A stretch of DNA of 35,667 nt from Patescibacteria group bacterium (GTDB taxonomy: Bacteria; Patescibacteriota; Minisyncoccia; Phycocordibacterales; PALSA-1337), in the NCBI GenBank assembly GCA_028865615.1, contig JAGWJT010000004.1, forward strand, positions 1-35,667, read 5' to 3'. Position numbers and translations under genes: made by a program. Shown in pieces: positions 1 through 6,600 of the stretch. Position 1 is the first letter of the stretch; every line of letters begins with the position of its first letter. The notes under the pieces are model-generated. The model saw only the letters and a list, made by a program, of their open reading frames with translations. It was not told where the DNA came from and searched no databases.

Positions 1-35
1 TTGATCACAGAGGCACTTTGCGCGAACGCATGGCG

Positions 36-1253
36 CTATTCTCGGAGCGCCTCTATAACCCCCAAGACTCGCTTGATATCGGCCTTTTTGGTGAAGCGAC
101 CAAAAGAGAATCTGACGCTCGTCCGGCTATCGGCACCTATGGCTTTGAGGACATATGATTCATCCTGATCGCGCAGACATGAGCTCTTGGTAGACACGGC
201 TATGCCGGCGGCGTCAAGCTGCAGCACAAAGAATTCGTTGTCTATGCCGGGTATAGAGACATTGAGGATGTGTGGCGCACACGTAGCCGACGTCCGCGGA
301 TTCACGATCGGGTCCGGCGCCATCTTCACAAGACCTGCTAGAAATGAATCTTTTAATTGGCGCAGCCTGGCACACTCTCTTTCTCGATTTACTCCTGCCA
401 GTAGAAGCGCTTTAGCAAAACCCATAATACCCGGCAAGTTCTCCGTGCCGGAACGCAAGCCTCTTTCCTGCCCGCCGCCGTGCATTATCGGTTCTATCAG
501 CCCATCGTCCGTCACAGCGCGCCTGACGAACAAAGCCCCGACACCCCGTGGGCCATAGACTTTGCTGCTATCCAACGTCATCAAATCGACTCCTAGTTTT
601 TCAACATTCAGTTCATCGCACAGCGCGGCTTGGGCGGCATCGGTGTGCAGGAGGGGGTATTTGGTTGTTGGTAGTTGGTAGTTGGTTGTTGGTTGTTGGT
701 TGTTGGACCCCTTTCTCCATTGTCTTATGGTCTTAGCGATTTCGCGTATGGGCTGTATGGTGCCTATCTCATTGTTGACTGTCATAATGGAAACTAACAC
801 CGTCTCCGGCTTTAGAGCCTTTTTCAATTCATGGACATCTACGACGCCGTTCTGATTCACGGCCAACTGCGTCACTTCACAGCCAGCCTTCTCCGCCGCA
901 TGCGCCATCTCCATGATGGACGAGTGCTCGATATTGGATATTATCAAGTGCGGCTTTGCGGATCGGCCGGCGGCGCCGGTATTCATGCGCTTCCATGCGA
1001 CTTTCAAGACACCTCCAATGGCTATATTGTTCGCCTCTGTCCCACCGCCGGTGAAGACTACCTCGTCGGTATGGGCATGAATGAAACCGGCCACGGCGGC
1101 GCGCCCTTCATTCATGGCCCTCTTGGCCGCTACTCCCTCGCGATATATAGATGACGGATTGGCGTATTCCGTCGATGAATACCGCTTCATGACCCGCAAA
1201 ACTCGGGGATCTATGGGCGTCAATGAAGCATAATCCAGGTAAATCCTCTTCAT
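36..1253 (-). CDS. Cysteine desulfurase (NifS/IscS family)
   Basis: Class V aminotransferase-fold PLP enzyme that takes sulfur from cysteine for Fe-S cluster assembly and tRNA thiolation, probably cytosolic. Seen in the 405-residue protein: the N-terminal YLDYAS motif, GGTEANN (about 69-76), His110 in the IEHSS motif, the PLP lysine Lys231 in DSSKVYGPRG, RSGTEN (267-272) and the sulfur-carrying Cys359 in a STKSSC loop. The residue before the PLP lysine is Ser, where IscS/NifS usually have His. Residues about 182-200 are a low-complexity insert encoded by a 7-nt tandem repeat, between the PLP-binding half and the lysine. The start is supported by an extended -10 exactly 6 nt upstream. It is divergent from the DUF4446 gene, with only 31 bp between start codons. 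No IscU-like scaffold gene is adjacent, so IscS versus SufS/NifS type is left open. Confidence 0.93.
   Translation of the reverse strand: MKRIYLDYASLTPIDPRVLRVMKRYSSTEYANPSSIYREGVAAKRAMNEGRAAVAGFIHAHTDEVVFTGGGTEANNIAIGGVLKVAWKRMNTGAAGRSAKPHLIISNIEHSSIMEMAHAAEKAGCEVTQLAVNQNGVVDVHELKKALKPETVLVSIMTVNNEIGTIQPIREIAKTIRQWRKGSNNQQPTTNYQLPTTKYPLLHTDAAQAALCDELNVEKLGVDLMTLDSSKVYGPRGVGALFVRRAVTDDGLIEPIMHGGGQERGLRSGTENLPGIMGFAKALLLAGVNRERECARLRQLKDSFLAGLVKMAPDPIVNPRTSATCAPHILNVSIPGIDNEFFVLQLDAAGIAVSTKSSCLRDQDESYVLKAIGADSRTSVRFSFGRFTKKADIKRVLGVIEALRE
661..706. repeat. Heptanucleotide tandem repeat inside the cysteine desulfurase gene
   Basis: Six successive 7-nt units of TTGGTTG or TTGGTAG, plus a partial seventh. 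Six units are 42 nt, so the reading frame is kept. On the coding strand the tract encodes an Asn/Gln/Pro/Thr/Tyr-rich stretch with no counterpart in ordinary cysteine desulfurases as I know them. Confidence 0.9.
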
Positions 1254-1259
1254 ATATTG

Positions 1260-1268
1260 AATATAGCA
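1260..1268 (-). promoter_or_regulatory. Extended -10 promoter of the cysteine desulfurase gene
   Basis: On the minus strand TGcTATATT ends 6 nt before the ATG at 1253, so transcription should begin at or within a base or two of the start codon. No convincing -35 box is seen. Confidence 0.65.
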
Positions 1269-1271
1269 CAG

Positions 1272-1277
1272 TATAAT
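1272..1277 (+). promoter_or_regulatory. -10 box of the DUF4446 gene
   Basis: A perfect TATAAT lies 7 nt before the ATG at 1285, implying a leaderless transcript. TTCATA at 1249-1254 is a weak -35 candidate. The box lies within 12 bp of the divergent desulfurase -10, so the two promoters may compete. Confidence 0.65.
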
Positions 1278-1284
1278 AGTGCGT

Positions 1285-1767
1285 ATGTTAGATCAAATCA
1301 TATCAAATCCGTTAGCATTATCAGTGGTCATCCTGTCCGTGGCAGTCGTCGCCTTATTTATTCTTACGATAATCATGTGGCGGAAGCTCCATCGTTTCCT
1401 GGTGGGCAGCGGATCCGTGGACTTGGACGGCTCTATCCGTTCCGTATCCGCCGATCTGACTGACTTGAAGTCGTTCCGCAAGGAGCTCGAGGATTACTTG
1501 ACGACCGTAGAGAAGCGCCTCAAGAAAAGCGTCCGGTCGGTGCGCACAGTGCGTTTCAATCCGTGGCACGGCGCCGGTCTGGGCGGCGACCAGAGCTTCG
1601 CCACAGCCTTCATGGACGAGAACGGCGACGGCGTGGTCATCTCCACCCTATACTCGCGCGACCACGTGAGCATATTCGGCAAGCCTCTGAAGAAGCATGG
1701 GAGCGAGCACGAATTGTCGGACGAGGAGCGCCGCGCCGTCGAGGAGGCGAAAGTGGGGTTGGAGTGA
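1285..1767 (+). CDS. DUF4446 family membrane-anchored protein
   Basis: A 160-residue protein of unknown function. It has one N-terminal membrane helix (about residues 8-29), a short basic patch (WRKLHRF), a helical or coiled-coil linker (about 50-78) and a C-terminal globular part with the family's characteristic blocks: VRFNPW, GGDQSFATAFMDENGDGVV and LSDEERRAVEEA. The family is known from Firmicutes and candidate-phyla bacteria without an assigned role. ATG at 1285 is preferred over the in-frame GTG at 1279 because the TATAAT box places the transcript start next to this ATG. It is divergent from the cysteine desulfurase and not clearly in an operon. The downstream 236 bp hold a 7-nt repeat tract, a hairpin (about 1859-1892) and the convergent terminator of the next gene. 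Confidence 0.85.
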   Translation: MLDQIISNPLALSVVILSVAVVALFILTIIMWRKLHRFLVGSGSVDLDGSIRSVSADLTDLKSFRKELEDYLTTVEKRLKKSVRSVRTVRFNPWHGAGLGGDQSFATAFMDENGDGVVISTLYSRDHVSIFGKPLKKHGSEHELSDEERRAVEEAKVGLE

Positions 1768-1773
1768 AGCATC

Positions 1774-1801
1774 AAGGACCAAGATCCAAGGACCAAGAAC
1801 C
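1774..1801. repeat. Heptanucleotide tandem repeat downstream of the DUF4446 gene
   Basis: Four units of AAGGACC, AAGATCC, AAGGACC and AAGAACC begin 6 bp after the stop codon. It has the same 7-nt period as the tracts inside the desulfurase, infB and uvrD-like genes but a different unit. Confidence 0.85.
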
Positions 1802-1858
1802 ACGCCAAGCACTGCGCCAAGCGGTCATCATGCTCCTGCCGCAGCCACTTCATCTCAG

Positions 1859-1892
1859 AGAAGTGGCACTTCACCAAACTAAAGTGCCGCTG
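1859..1892. other. Intergenic hairpin
   Basis: AGTGGCACTT and AAGTGCCGCT form a 10-bp inverted repeat with one mismatch. No U-tract follows on the plus strand, so this is a poor terminator. The rest of 1768-2003 holds no gene I can support. Confidence 0.4.
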
Positions 1893-1954
1893 ACCGGAGG
1901 ATGCTGGACATAGGTAAAAGATGGTCATGGAGGAAGTTAAAGAGGGGTTGAGAT

Positions 1955-1987
1955 AAAAAGAATCGCACCGGCTGTTTGCCAGTGCGA
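1955..1987 (-). terminator. Rho-independent terminator of the RHH regulator gene
   Basis: On the minus strand TCGCACTGGC pairs with GCCGGTGCGA (one G-U) around a 5-nt loop, followed by TTCTTTTTAT. It lies 17 nt past the stop codon at 2004. Confidence 0.8.
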
Positions 1988-2003
1988 CTGTGCAGATTGG
2001 TAA

Positions 2004-2351
2004 TCATTTGGTCTTGTCATCCGCCTGAACTGTAGGCATGTCATTCAAGATTATCTTAAACGATTGACAGGACCTGTCGGAATTGAATTTCATGTGACCA
2101 AAGACCTGGACATTGAATCGTTCATTCAATTGACGGATAAAATCCAATGTAGTCTGTAATGTCATGTGTTCCCTTGATTGAATGATTACAACAAGATCAC
2201 CGACTTCTTGGGAAGCTTTAATATTGACAAGCTCGGACATGGACATCCCCCTTGCCTTGGCCTCTTCTCTTAATCTGTTAACGACTCGCTGTCTCAGCGT
2301 AAGGTTGCATTTGATTGTTTTTCCATCTGGATCAGTACATTCTCTCGGCAT
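2004..2351 (-). CDS. Putative ribbon-helix-helix transcriptional regulator
   Basis: A 115-residue protein. Residues about 14-40 (NLTLRQRVVNRLREEAKARG, then MSMSELV) look like a ribbon-helix-helix DNA-binding unit: a short beta strand and two helices with the usual spacing. The C-terminal half (about 48-100) alternates strand and helix and could be a small ligand-binding or dimerisation domain. The nickel-binding histidines of NikR are not evident. The ATG at 2351 is chosen because a strong GGAGG lies just upstream; the reading frame extends further 5' but without a start signal. It is divergent from infB, and the two promoters interlock (overlapping -35 boxes), so autoregulation and control of infB are plausible inferences. 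Unlike its neighbours it has a true leader and its own terminator. The exact family is uncertain. Confidence 0.6.
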   Translation of the reverse strand: MPRECTDPDGKTIKCNLTLRQRVVNRLREEAKARGMSMSELVNIKASQEVGDLVVIIQSREHMTLQTTLDFIRQLNERFNVQVFGHMKFNSDRSCQSFKIILNDMPTVQADDKTK

Positions 2352-2398
2352 AATTCCTCCATTGGTTGATATTTCTATTTCAATAGTGACCAGTGCCA

Positions 2399-2427
2399 AC
2401 CTTATCATATTTGATTATTCTTGTCAA
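2399..2427 (-). promoter_or_regulatory. Promoter of the RHH regulator gene
   Basis: On the minus strand TTGACA (2427-2422), a 17-nt spacer, and TAAGGT (2404-2399) with TG one base upstream. The predicted leader is about 40 nt and carries GGAGG 4 nt before the ATG. Confidence 0.75.
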
Positions 2428-2449
2428 ATAAGATTTTGTCTGCTATATT
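2421..2449 (+). promoter_or_regulatory. Promoter of infB
   Basis: TTGTCA (2421-2426), a 17-nt spacer, and TATATT (2444-2449) with an upstream TGc. This is the best plus-strand promoter in the window. Its -35 shares five bases with the divergent promoter's -35. Confidence 0.8.
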
Positions 2450-2468
2450 GAGAATCTGTCAAACTGCC

Positions 2469-4043
2469 ATGCCGAAAGACCAGCAAAACCTGGTTCCGCG
2501 TCCGCCTGTCGTCGTAGTGATGGGCCATATCGACCATGGCAAGTCGACGCTTTTGGACTATATCCGCAAAACCGAAGTGGTCAAAGGCGAAGCCGGCGGC
2601 ATCACCCAGCACGTTGGCGCCTACCAGGCCGAACACACTTCGTCGGACGGCAAGAAGCATAACATAACATTCCTGGACACCCCGGGCCATGAGGCGTTCT
2701 GCTCTATCAGAGAGCGCGGCGCTCAAGCCGCAGACGTGGCTATCCTGGTCGTATCAGCCGAGGACGGCGTCAAACCGCAGACCATAGAAGCCATGGGTGA
2801 GATACGAGCGGCAAAGATCCCTTTCGTCGTAGCTATAAACAAGATAGACAAACCCAACGCCGATATCGACAAGACCAAGACTTCATTGGGAGAAAATGAG
2901 ATATATGTCGAGGGTTGGGGCGGAGATGTCCCCTGGGTCGCGATATCGGCCCTGAACGGCAAAGGCATCCCTGAGCTGCTCGATCTGGTGATACTCACGG
3001 CTGAATTGGCCGAATTGAAGGCCGACCCTGCCGCCGCAGCTTCCGGCATAGTGATCGAGTCCGAGCTAGACACCCGCAAAGGCATCACCGCTACCCTGCT
3101 CATAAAGGACGGTTCTCTCGGTACCGGCTCGTTCGTGGTGGCCGAGGACGCGTATGCGCCTGTCAGATTCATCGAAGATTTCAAAGGCGACAAGATCGAG
3201 CCGGCCGGACCTTCTATGCCTGTCATCATATCAAGCTGGACCAAGATACCTTCATGCGGCTCTTTATTTGCGACGGTATCGACAAAGAAAGAAGCGGAGA
3301 GGATGATCCAGGATTCAAGATTCAAGATTCAAGAAGAGAAACGCGCGAAAGCCAAGCCTATCGAGGCGCACAAGAAGGCAAAGGGCGAGCTGGCCGCCGA
3401 TCAATTCGGCTACAAGAAAGGCGAACCGGAGACGGTCGTACTGCCTATCATCGTCAAAGCCGATACTATAGGTTCGCTCGACGGGGTCAGACATGAGCTG
3501 GACAAGATAAGACACGACAAGGTTCAGTTGAGGATCGTCTATGAAGGCATAGGCGATATCAATGAAAACGACGTCAAGCTGGCCGTGAGCGATCCAAGCA
3601 CGCTCTTGGTCGGCTTCAACGCCGAACCGGACAAGAAATCCGCGGCCATGATAGAGCGTTCACCTGTACCGATATCCGTCAGGTCGTTCAAGGTCATATA
3701 TGAGCTTACGGATTTCGTCAAAGAGACTTTCCTGGCAAAAGCCCCGAAAGAATTCGTGGAGCAGATGATAGGAAGGGCGAAGATACTAGCCGTGTTCTCC
3801 AAAGCCAAGGACAAGCAAGTAGTCGGCGGCAAAGTCGAGACTGGTTTGCTCGAGACAGGCAGCGAGGTCAGGATAATGCGCCGCGAGGCCGACATAGGCC
3901 GCGGCAAGATACGCGAGCTGCAACAGCAAAAAGAACGGGTTTCGGAAGTGCGCGAAGGATACGAATTCGGCATGATGATAGAGTCGAAGGCCGAGATAGC
4001 CGCCGGAGATCGCATAGAGGCAGTGAGGACAGTGGAGAAATAG
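2469..4043 (+). CDS. infB: Translation initiation factor IF-2
   Basis: GTPase that brings initiator tRNA to the 30S subunit and promotes subunit joining. All G motifs are visible from the ATG at 2469: GHIDHGKST (19-27), the GGITQHVGAYQ switch region, DTPGHEAF, NKID and SALNGKG. Domains II, III and the C-terminal tRNA-binding domain follow. At 524 residues it lacks the long N-terminal region of E. coli IF-2. The frame is open further upstream to a TTG at 2421, but that TTG is the -35 box, and the -10 ends 19 nt before the ATG, so 2469 is the better start. No strong Shine-Dalgarno is seen. A 7-nt repeat tract (3309-3336) encodes a short insert (QDSRFKIQEEKR) between domains. rbfA follows after 72 bp, a common infB-rbfA pairing. 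Confidence 0.95.
   Translation: MPKDQQNLVPRPPVVVVMGHIDHGKSTLLDYIRKTEVVKGEAGGITQHVGAYQAEHTSSDGKKHNITFLDTPGHEAFCSIRERGAQAADVAILVVSAEDGVKPQTIEAMGEIRAAKIPFVVAINKIDKPNADIDKTKTSLGENEIYVEGWGGDVPWVAISALNGKGIPELLDLVILTAELAELKADPAAAASGIVIESELDTRKGITATLLIKDGSLGTGSFVVAEDAYAPVRFIEDFKGDKIEPAGPSMPVIISSWTKIPSCGSLFATVSTKKEAERMIQDSRFKIQEEKRAKAKPIEAHKKAKGELAADQFGYKKGEPETVVLPIIVKADTIGSLDGVRHELDKIRHDKVQLRIVYEGIGDINENDVKLAVSDPSTLLVGFNAEPDKKSAAMIERSPVPISVRSFKVIYELTDFVKETFLAKAPKEFVEQMIGRAKILAVFSKAKDKQVVGGKVETGLLETGSEVRIMRREADIGRGKIRELQQQKERVSEVREGYEFGMMIESKAEIAAGDRIEAVRTVEK
3309..3336. repeat. Heptanucleotide repeat tract inside infB
   Basis: Units CAGGATT, CAAGATT, CAAGATT and CAAGAAG in tandem. The frame stays open through it, adding a charged linker after domain II. 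Confidence 0.8.
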
Positions 4044-4069
4044 TTATTGGTTTATAGTTATTAGTGATT
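4042..4069. repeat. Heptanucleotide repeat tract at the infB stop codon
   Basis: Units AGTTATT, GGTTTAT, AGTTATT and AGTGATT in tandem. The first unit overlaps the infB TAG stop codon, so the tract abuts the gene end exactly. Confidence 0.75.
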
Positions 4070-4115
4070 AGTCAAGCGCAAAATAATTATTTACAACTGC
4101 AAATCATAAACTGAC

Positions 4116-4463
4116 ATGTCCACCAAAGACCTGAAACTAAAGGAGATCATAAGAGAGCTGGCGGCCGAGTTCTTCTCGCGCCAATCGAATCGGACTTCCC
4201 TCATCACCATAACCGACGTGGAACTGCTGAGCCGCAACCGGAGAGCGCGGATCCTGTTCACGGTCATGCCTGAAAACCAGGAAGGAGCCGCTGTTGATTT
4301 TGCCCACAGACAATTGACGGATTTCAAACAATACGTGCAGGACAAATCCAGGATCGCCCGCATCCCCTACTTTGAAGTAGCCATAGACAAGGGCGAGAAG
4401 AACAGGCAGAGATTGGACGAAATAAGTCAAAAGTCTTCAATGTCCTTAAAGTCTATAAAGTAA
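4116..4463 (+). CDS. rbfA: Ribosome-binding factor A
   Basis: Small KH-like protein that binds the 30S subunit during late 16S rRNA maturation and cold adaptation. The 115-residue product shows the family pattern: an N-terminal helix (LKEIIRELAAEFF), a central strand region (LITITDVELLSRNRRARILFTVM) and RIARIPYFEVAIDKGEKNRQRLDEI, like the PxLxFxxDxSxexxxri motif. The last ten residues (KSSMSLKSIK) come from a 9-nt tandem repeat and look like a later extension. TAAACT lies only 3 nt before the ATG, so a separate leaderless start is doubtful; cotranscription with infB is likely. tRNA-Cys follows after about 60 bp. Confidence 0.9.
   Translation: MSTKDLKLKEIIRELAAEFFSRQSNRTSLITITDVELLSRNRRARILFTVMPENQEGAAVDFAHRQLTDFKQYVQDKSRIARIPYFEVAIDKGEKNRQRLDEISQKSSMSLKSIK
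4429..4460. repeat. Nonanucleotide repeat at the 3' end of rbfA
   Basis: Units AAAAGTCTT, CAATGTCCT, TAAAGTCTA and a partial TAAAG. Being 9 nt, each unit adds three residues of the K-S-x type to the C-terminus. Confidence 0.7.
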
Positions 4464-4524
4464 AATGCTAGTATTGTGACTGGCTTTAGATCTTATGGGC
4501 TTGATGGGCTTAACAGACTAATCC

Positions 4525-4596
4525 GGCCACGTAGAAAAGTGGTAATTCAGCGGTCTGCAAAACCGCTATACGCGGGTTCGATTCCCGCCGTGGCCT
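4525..4596 (+). tRNA. tRNA-Cys (GCA)
   Basis: A 72-nt cloverleaf. The acceptor stem GGCCACG/CGTGGCC is perfect, and the discriminator is T (U73, usual for tRNA-Cys). It has a 3-bp D stem GAA/TTC, the anticodon stem GCGGT/ACCGC with loop CTGCAAA (anticodon GCA at 4557-4559), variable loop TATAC, and T arm GCGGG-TTCGATT-CCCGC. No CCA is encoded, so a CCA-adding enzyme is needed. Confidence 0.97.
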
Positions 4597-4611
4597 CTCG
4601 TAAAAAACATA

Positions 4612-4620
4612 TGGTATACT
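4612..4620 (+). promoter_or_regulatory. Extended -10 promoter of the PAP2-like gene
   Basis: TGgTATACT ends 10 nt before the ATG at 4631, predicting a leader of only a few nucleotides. It lies just after the tRNA. Confidence 0.5.
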
Positions 4621-4630
4621 GCTATGCAAT

Positions 4631-5326
4631 ATGGCGGATAACAAAGCTGGCTTTTGGCCAGGACTAAAATCCAGATATCGACCGCAATTCTCGGAGAAAA
4701 AGTACGTCTGGTCTTTGATCTTGGCATTTGCCCTTCTCGTAGCCAGTCTGGTCATAAATTATTTCGCGGCCATGTATGCCGTCGAGCGGGCCTCCAATCC
4801 CGTGGCTGACATCATACTGTCCAACATCCCGACTTTCGATGTGGACTGGGCTTTTGTCTACGGACCGATTATATTCTGGGTCATCATATCCTTATATTTG
4901 GTATACGATCCGAAACGCATCCCGTTTACCATAAAGAGCATCGCCTTGTTCATAGTCATAAGATCCGCCTTTATAACACTCACTCATATAGGACCGTTTC
5001 CGGATCATATAAGCCTGGACGTGGCCGGCATGGACCTGTTCGGCAGGCTGACGCGCGGAGACTTGTTCTTCGTATTCAGTGCCGGCGCCGATCTATTTTT
5101 CTCCGGCCATACCGGATTCCCATTTCTCCTGGCGCTAATATTCTGGAACGACAAGACTATGAGATGGTTCTGCCTGGTCTCGTCGGTATTCTTCGGAATC
5201 GTGGTGCTTCTGGGACATCTTCACTATTCTATAGACGTGGCTTCGGCATTTTTCATCACCTATACCATATATCACATAGCGATCAAAGCTTTTCCGACTG
5301 ACAAAAATAGGCTTTTGACGGCTTAA
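4631..5326 (+). CDS. PAP2-like integral membrane phosphatase / lipid phosphotransferase
   Basis: A 231-residue protein with about six membrane helices (roughly residues 27-49, 76-96, 101-119, 149-172, 181-200, 203-222). The segment FFSGHTGFPFLL and the later GHLHYSIDV match the catalytic SGH and H-Y-x-x-D motifs of the PAP2 superfamily, in the arrangement seen in the sphingomyelin-synthase-like (PAP2_3) branch. Such enzymes cleave or transfer phospho-headgroups of lipids at the outer membrane face. A role in lipid recycling is an inference, notable because candidate-phyla cells often lack lipid synthesis. The gene stands alone between tRNA-Cys and the GH130 cluster. Confidence 0.75.
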   Translation: MADNKAGFWPGLKSRYRPQFSEKKYVWSLILAFALLVASLVINYFAAMYAVERASNPVADIILSNIPTFDVDWAFVYGPIIFWVIISLYLVYDPKRIPFTIKSIALFIVIRSAFITLTHIGPFPDHISLDVAGMDLFGRLTRGDLFFVFSAGADLFFSGHTGFPFLLALIFWNDKTMRWFCLVSSVFFGIVVLLGHLHYSIDVASAFFITYTIYHIAIKAFPTDKNRLLTA

Positions 5327-5377
5327 AATAAGTCTCTACTAGAGTTATGCACATGCGCCGGAACGGATGCGCTCGTG

Positions 5378-5397
5378 CGTATGTTAAAATACATACG
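5378..5397 (+). promoter_or_regulatory. Palindromic operator-like site centred on the -10 of the GH130 gene
   Basis: The sequence CGTATGT-TAAAAT-ACATACG has perfect 7-bp arms around the hexamer TAAAAT, which itself follows TGt as in an extended -10. A dimeric repressor bound here would block the promoter. The predicted leader to the ATG at 5448 is about 50 nt. Confidence 0.55.
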
Positions 5398-5401
5398 AAA
5401 A

Positions 5402-5437
5402 GCGCTTCGAGGCTCTCGAAATAACGCCGCGGAAGCG
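5402..5437 (+). other. Leader hairpins upstream of the first GH130 gene
   Basis: TTCGAG-GCT-CTCGAA (5406-5420) is a perfect short hairpin. CGCTTC (5403-5408) can alternatively pair with GAAGCG (5432-5437). The two pairings exclude each other, which would allow a leader switch, but no ligand or function is evident. Confidence 0.4.
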
Positions 5438-5447
5438 ATTTCTATTG

Positions 5448-6593
5448 ATGAATAATGTGCCTTTAACATCAGCGATACTCGCATTCGTCGTTGCGGTCAT
5501 AGCAGCGGTCTGGGGGTTGGTACGCGGCTGGACGTCCGGACGCCGGCGCACCGCTTCGCAGCTTACGTTGGATAGGCACGGCGGCAACCCGATCATATCT
5601 CCGCAAAAGCATATGGACTGGGAAAGCGAGGGCACCTTCAATCCCGCCGCCGTCCAAGACGGCGTCGGGTCCGTGCATCTATTTTACAGAGCGATCGGAG
5701 GCGACGGGTTGTCGCGCATAGGCTACGCTTCAAGCGAGGATGGCAAGAGGATCGTCTACAGGTCTCCTTATCCGGTCTTCAATCCCACTCCCGGATTTGG
5801 CCTGCCCGAACCGGAAACGGTCTCCGGGCCGCGCTCGTATGATATGGAACGGCATCCCTCCGGCGGCGGTTGGGGCGGCGCCGAAGATCCCAGGACCGTG
5901 CGCATAGACAACCGTATATACATGACATACATGGCCTTCGAAGGATGGGACAGCATGCGCATAGCCGTCACTTCGATATCCGAAGACGATCTCAAGAAGA
6001 GACGCTGGAATTGGAAAAAGCCGGTAGTTATATCACCGCCCAAGAAGCGCAACAAAAATTGGGTGCTATTCCCGGAAAAGATCCGCGGCAAATTCGCCAT
6101 ACTTCACGGACTATCGCCCAAGGTCATGATCGACTACGTGGACAGCATAGACGACTTCTACGGCAATAAACACATTCGGAGCGGCGCCGATCATGGAGGC
6201 TGGGGCTATTCCGACCCGAGCCGAAGAGGCAGATGGGATCACAGGATGCGCGGCACGGGAGCTCCGCCGTTGCGAACGGACCTGGGCTGGCTGGTGCTAT
6301 ACCATGCAATAGACGACCGCAACCAGAAAAATGTGATCGGCTACAACATCGGAGCCATGATCTTGGACGCAAAAGATCCTACAAAGGTATTGTATCGTTC
6401 TCCGGAACCGATCTTGACACCGAAGGCCCATTACGAAAATGACGGCAAGCCGGGTGTTGTATACGGTTCCGGCGCGATCATAAAGAACGGCAAGCTCATG
6501 GTCTATTATGGCGGCGGCGACAAGCACGTCTGCATAGCGGAGACCCCTATCCGGCCGCTGTTAGACTGGCTCACTGCATACGGTAAAGTATAA
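5448..6593 (+). CDS. Membrane-anchored GH130-family glycoside phosphorylase/hydrolase-like protein
   Basis: A 381-residue protein with an N-terminal membrane helix (about residues 7-27), then a five-bladed beta-propeller of the GH130 type. Family signatures: GNPIISPQKHMDWES near the start, WGGAEDPRTVRI containing the EDPR block with the catalytic Asp, GAPPLRTDLGWLVLYHA, and a C-terminal YGSGAIIKNGKLMVYYGGGDKHVCIA. GH130 enzymes phosphorolyse (some hydrolyse) beta-mannosides, giving mannose-1-phosphate. The specificity here cannot be told. The anchor would place the propeller either outside the cell or at the inner membrane face. ATG at 5448 is preferred to the adjacent TTG. The next gene's -10 overlaps its stop codon. 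Confidence 0.82.
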   Translation: MNNVPLTSAILAFVVAVIAAVWGLVRGWTSGRRRTASQLTLDRHGGNPIISPQKHMDWESEGTFNPAAVQDGVGSVHLFYRAIGGDGLSRIGYASSEDGKRIVYRSPYPVFNPTPGFGLPEPETVSGPRSYDMERHPSGGGWGGAEDPRTVRIDNRIYMTYMAFEGWDSMRIAVTSISEDDLKKRRWNWKKPVVISPPKKRNKNWVLFPEKIRGKFAILHGLSPKVMIDYVDSIDDFYGNKHIRSGADHGGWGYSDPSRRGRWDHRMRGTGAPPLRTDLGWLVLYHAIDDRNQKNVIGYNIGAMILDAKDPTKVLYRSPEPILTPKAHYENDGKPGVVYGSGAIIKNGKLMVYYGGGDKHVCIAETPIRPLLDWLTAYGKV

Positions 6594-6594
6594 T
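6589..6594 (+). promoter_or_regulatory. -10 box of the double-GH130 gene, embedded in the preceding stop codon
   Basis: TATAAT contains the TAA stop (6591-6593) of the previous gene and ends 6 nt before the ATG at 6601, predicting a leaderless transcript. Confidence 0.6.
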
Positions 6595-6600
6595 CAAGCA

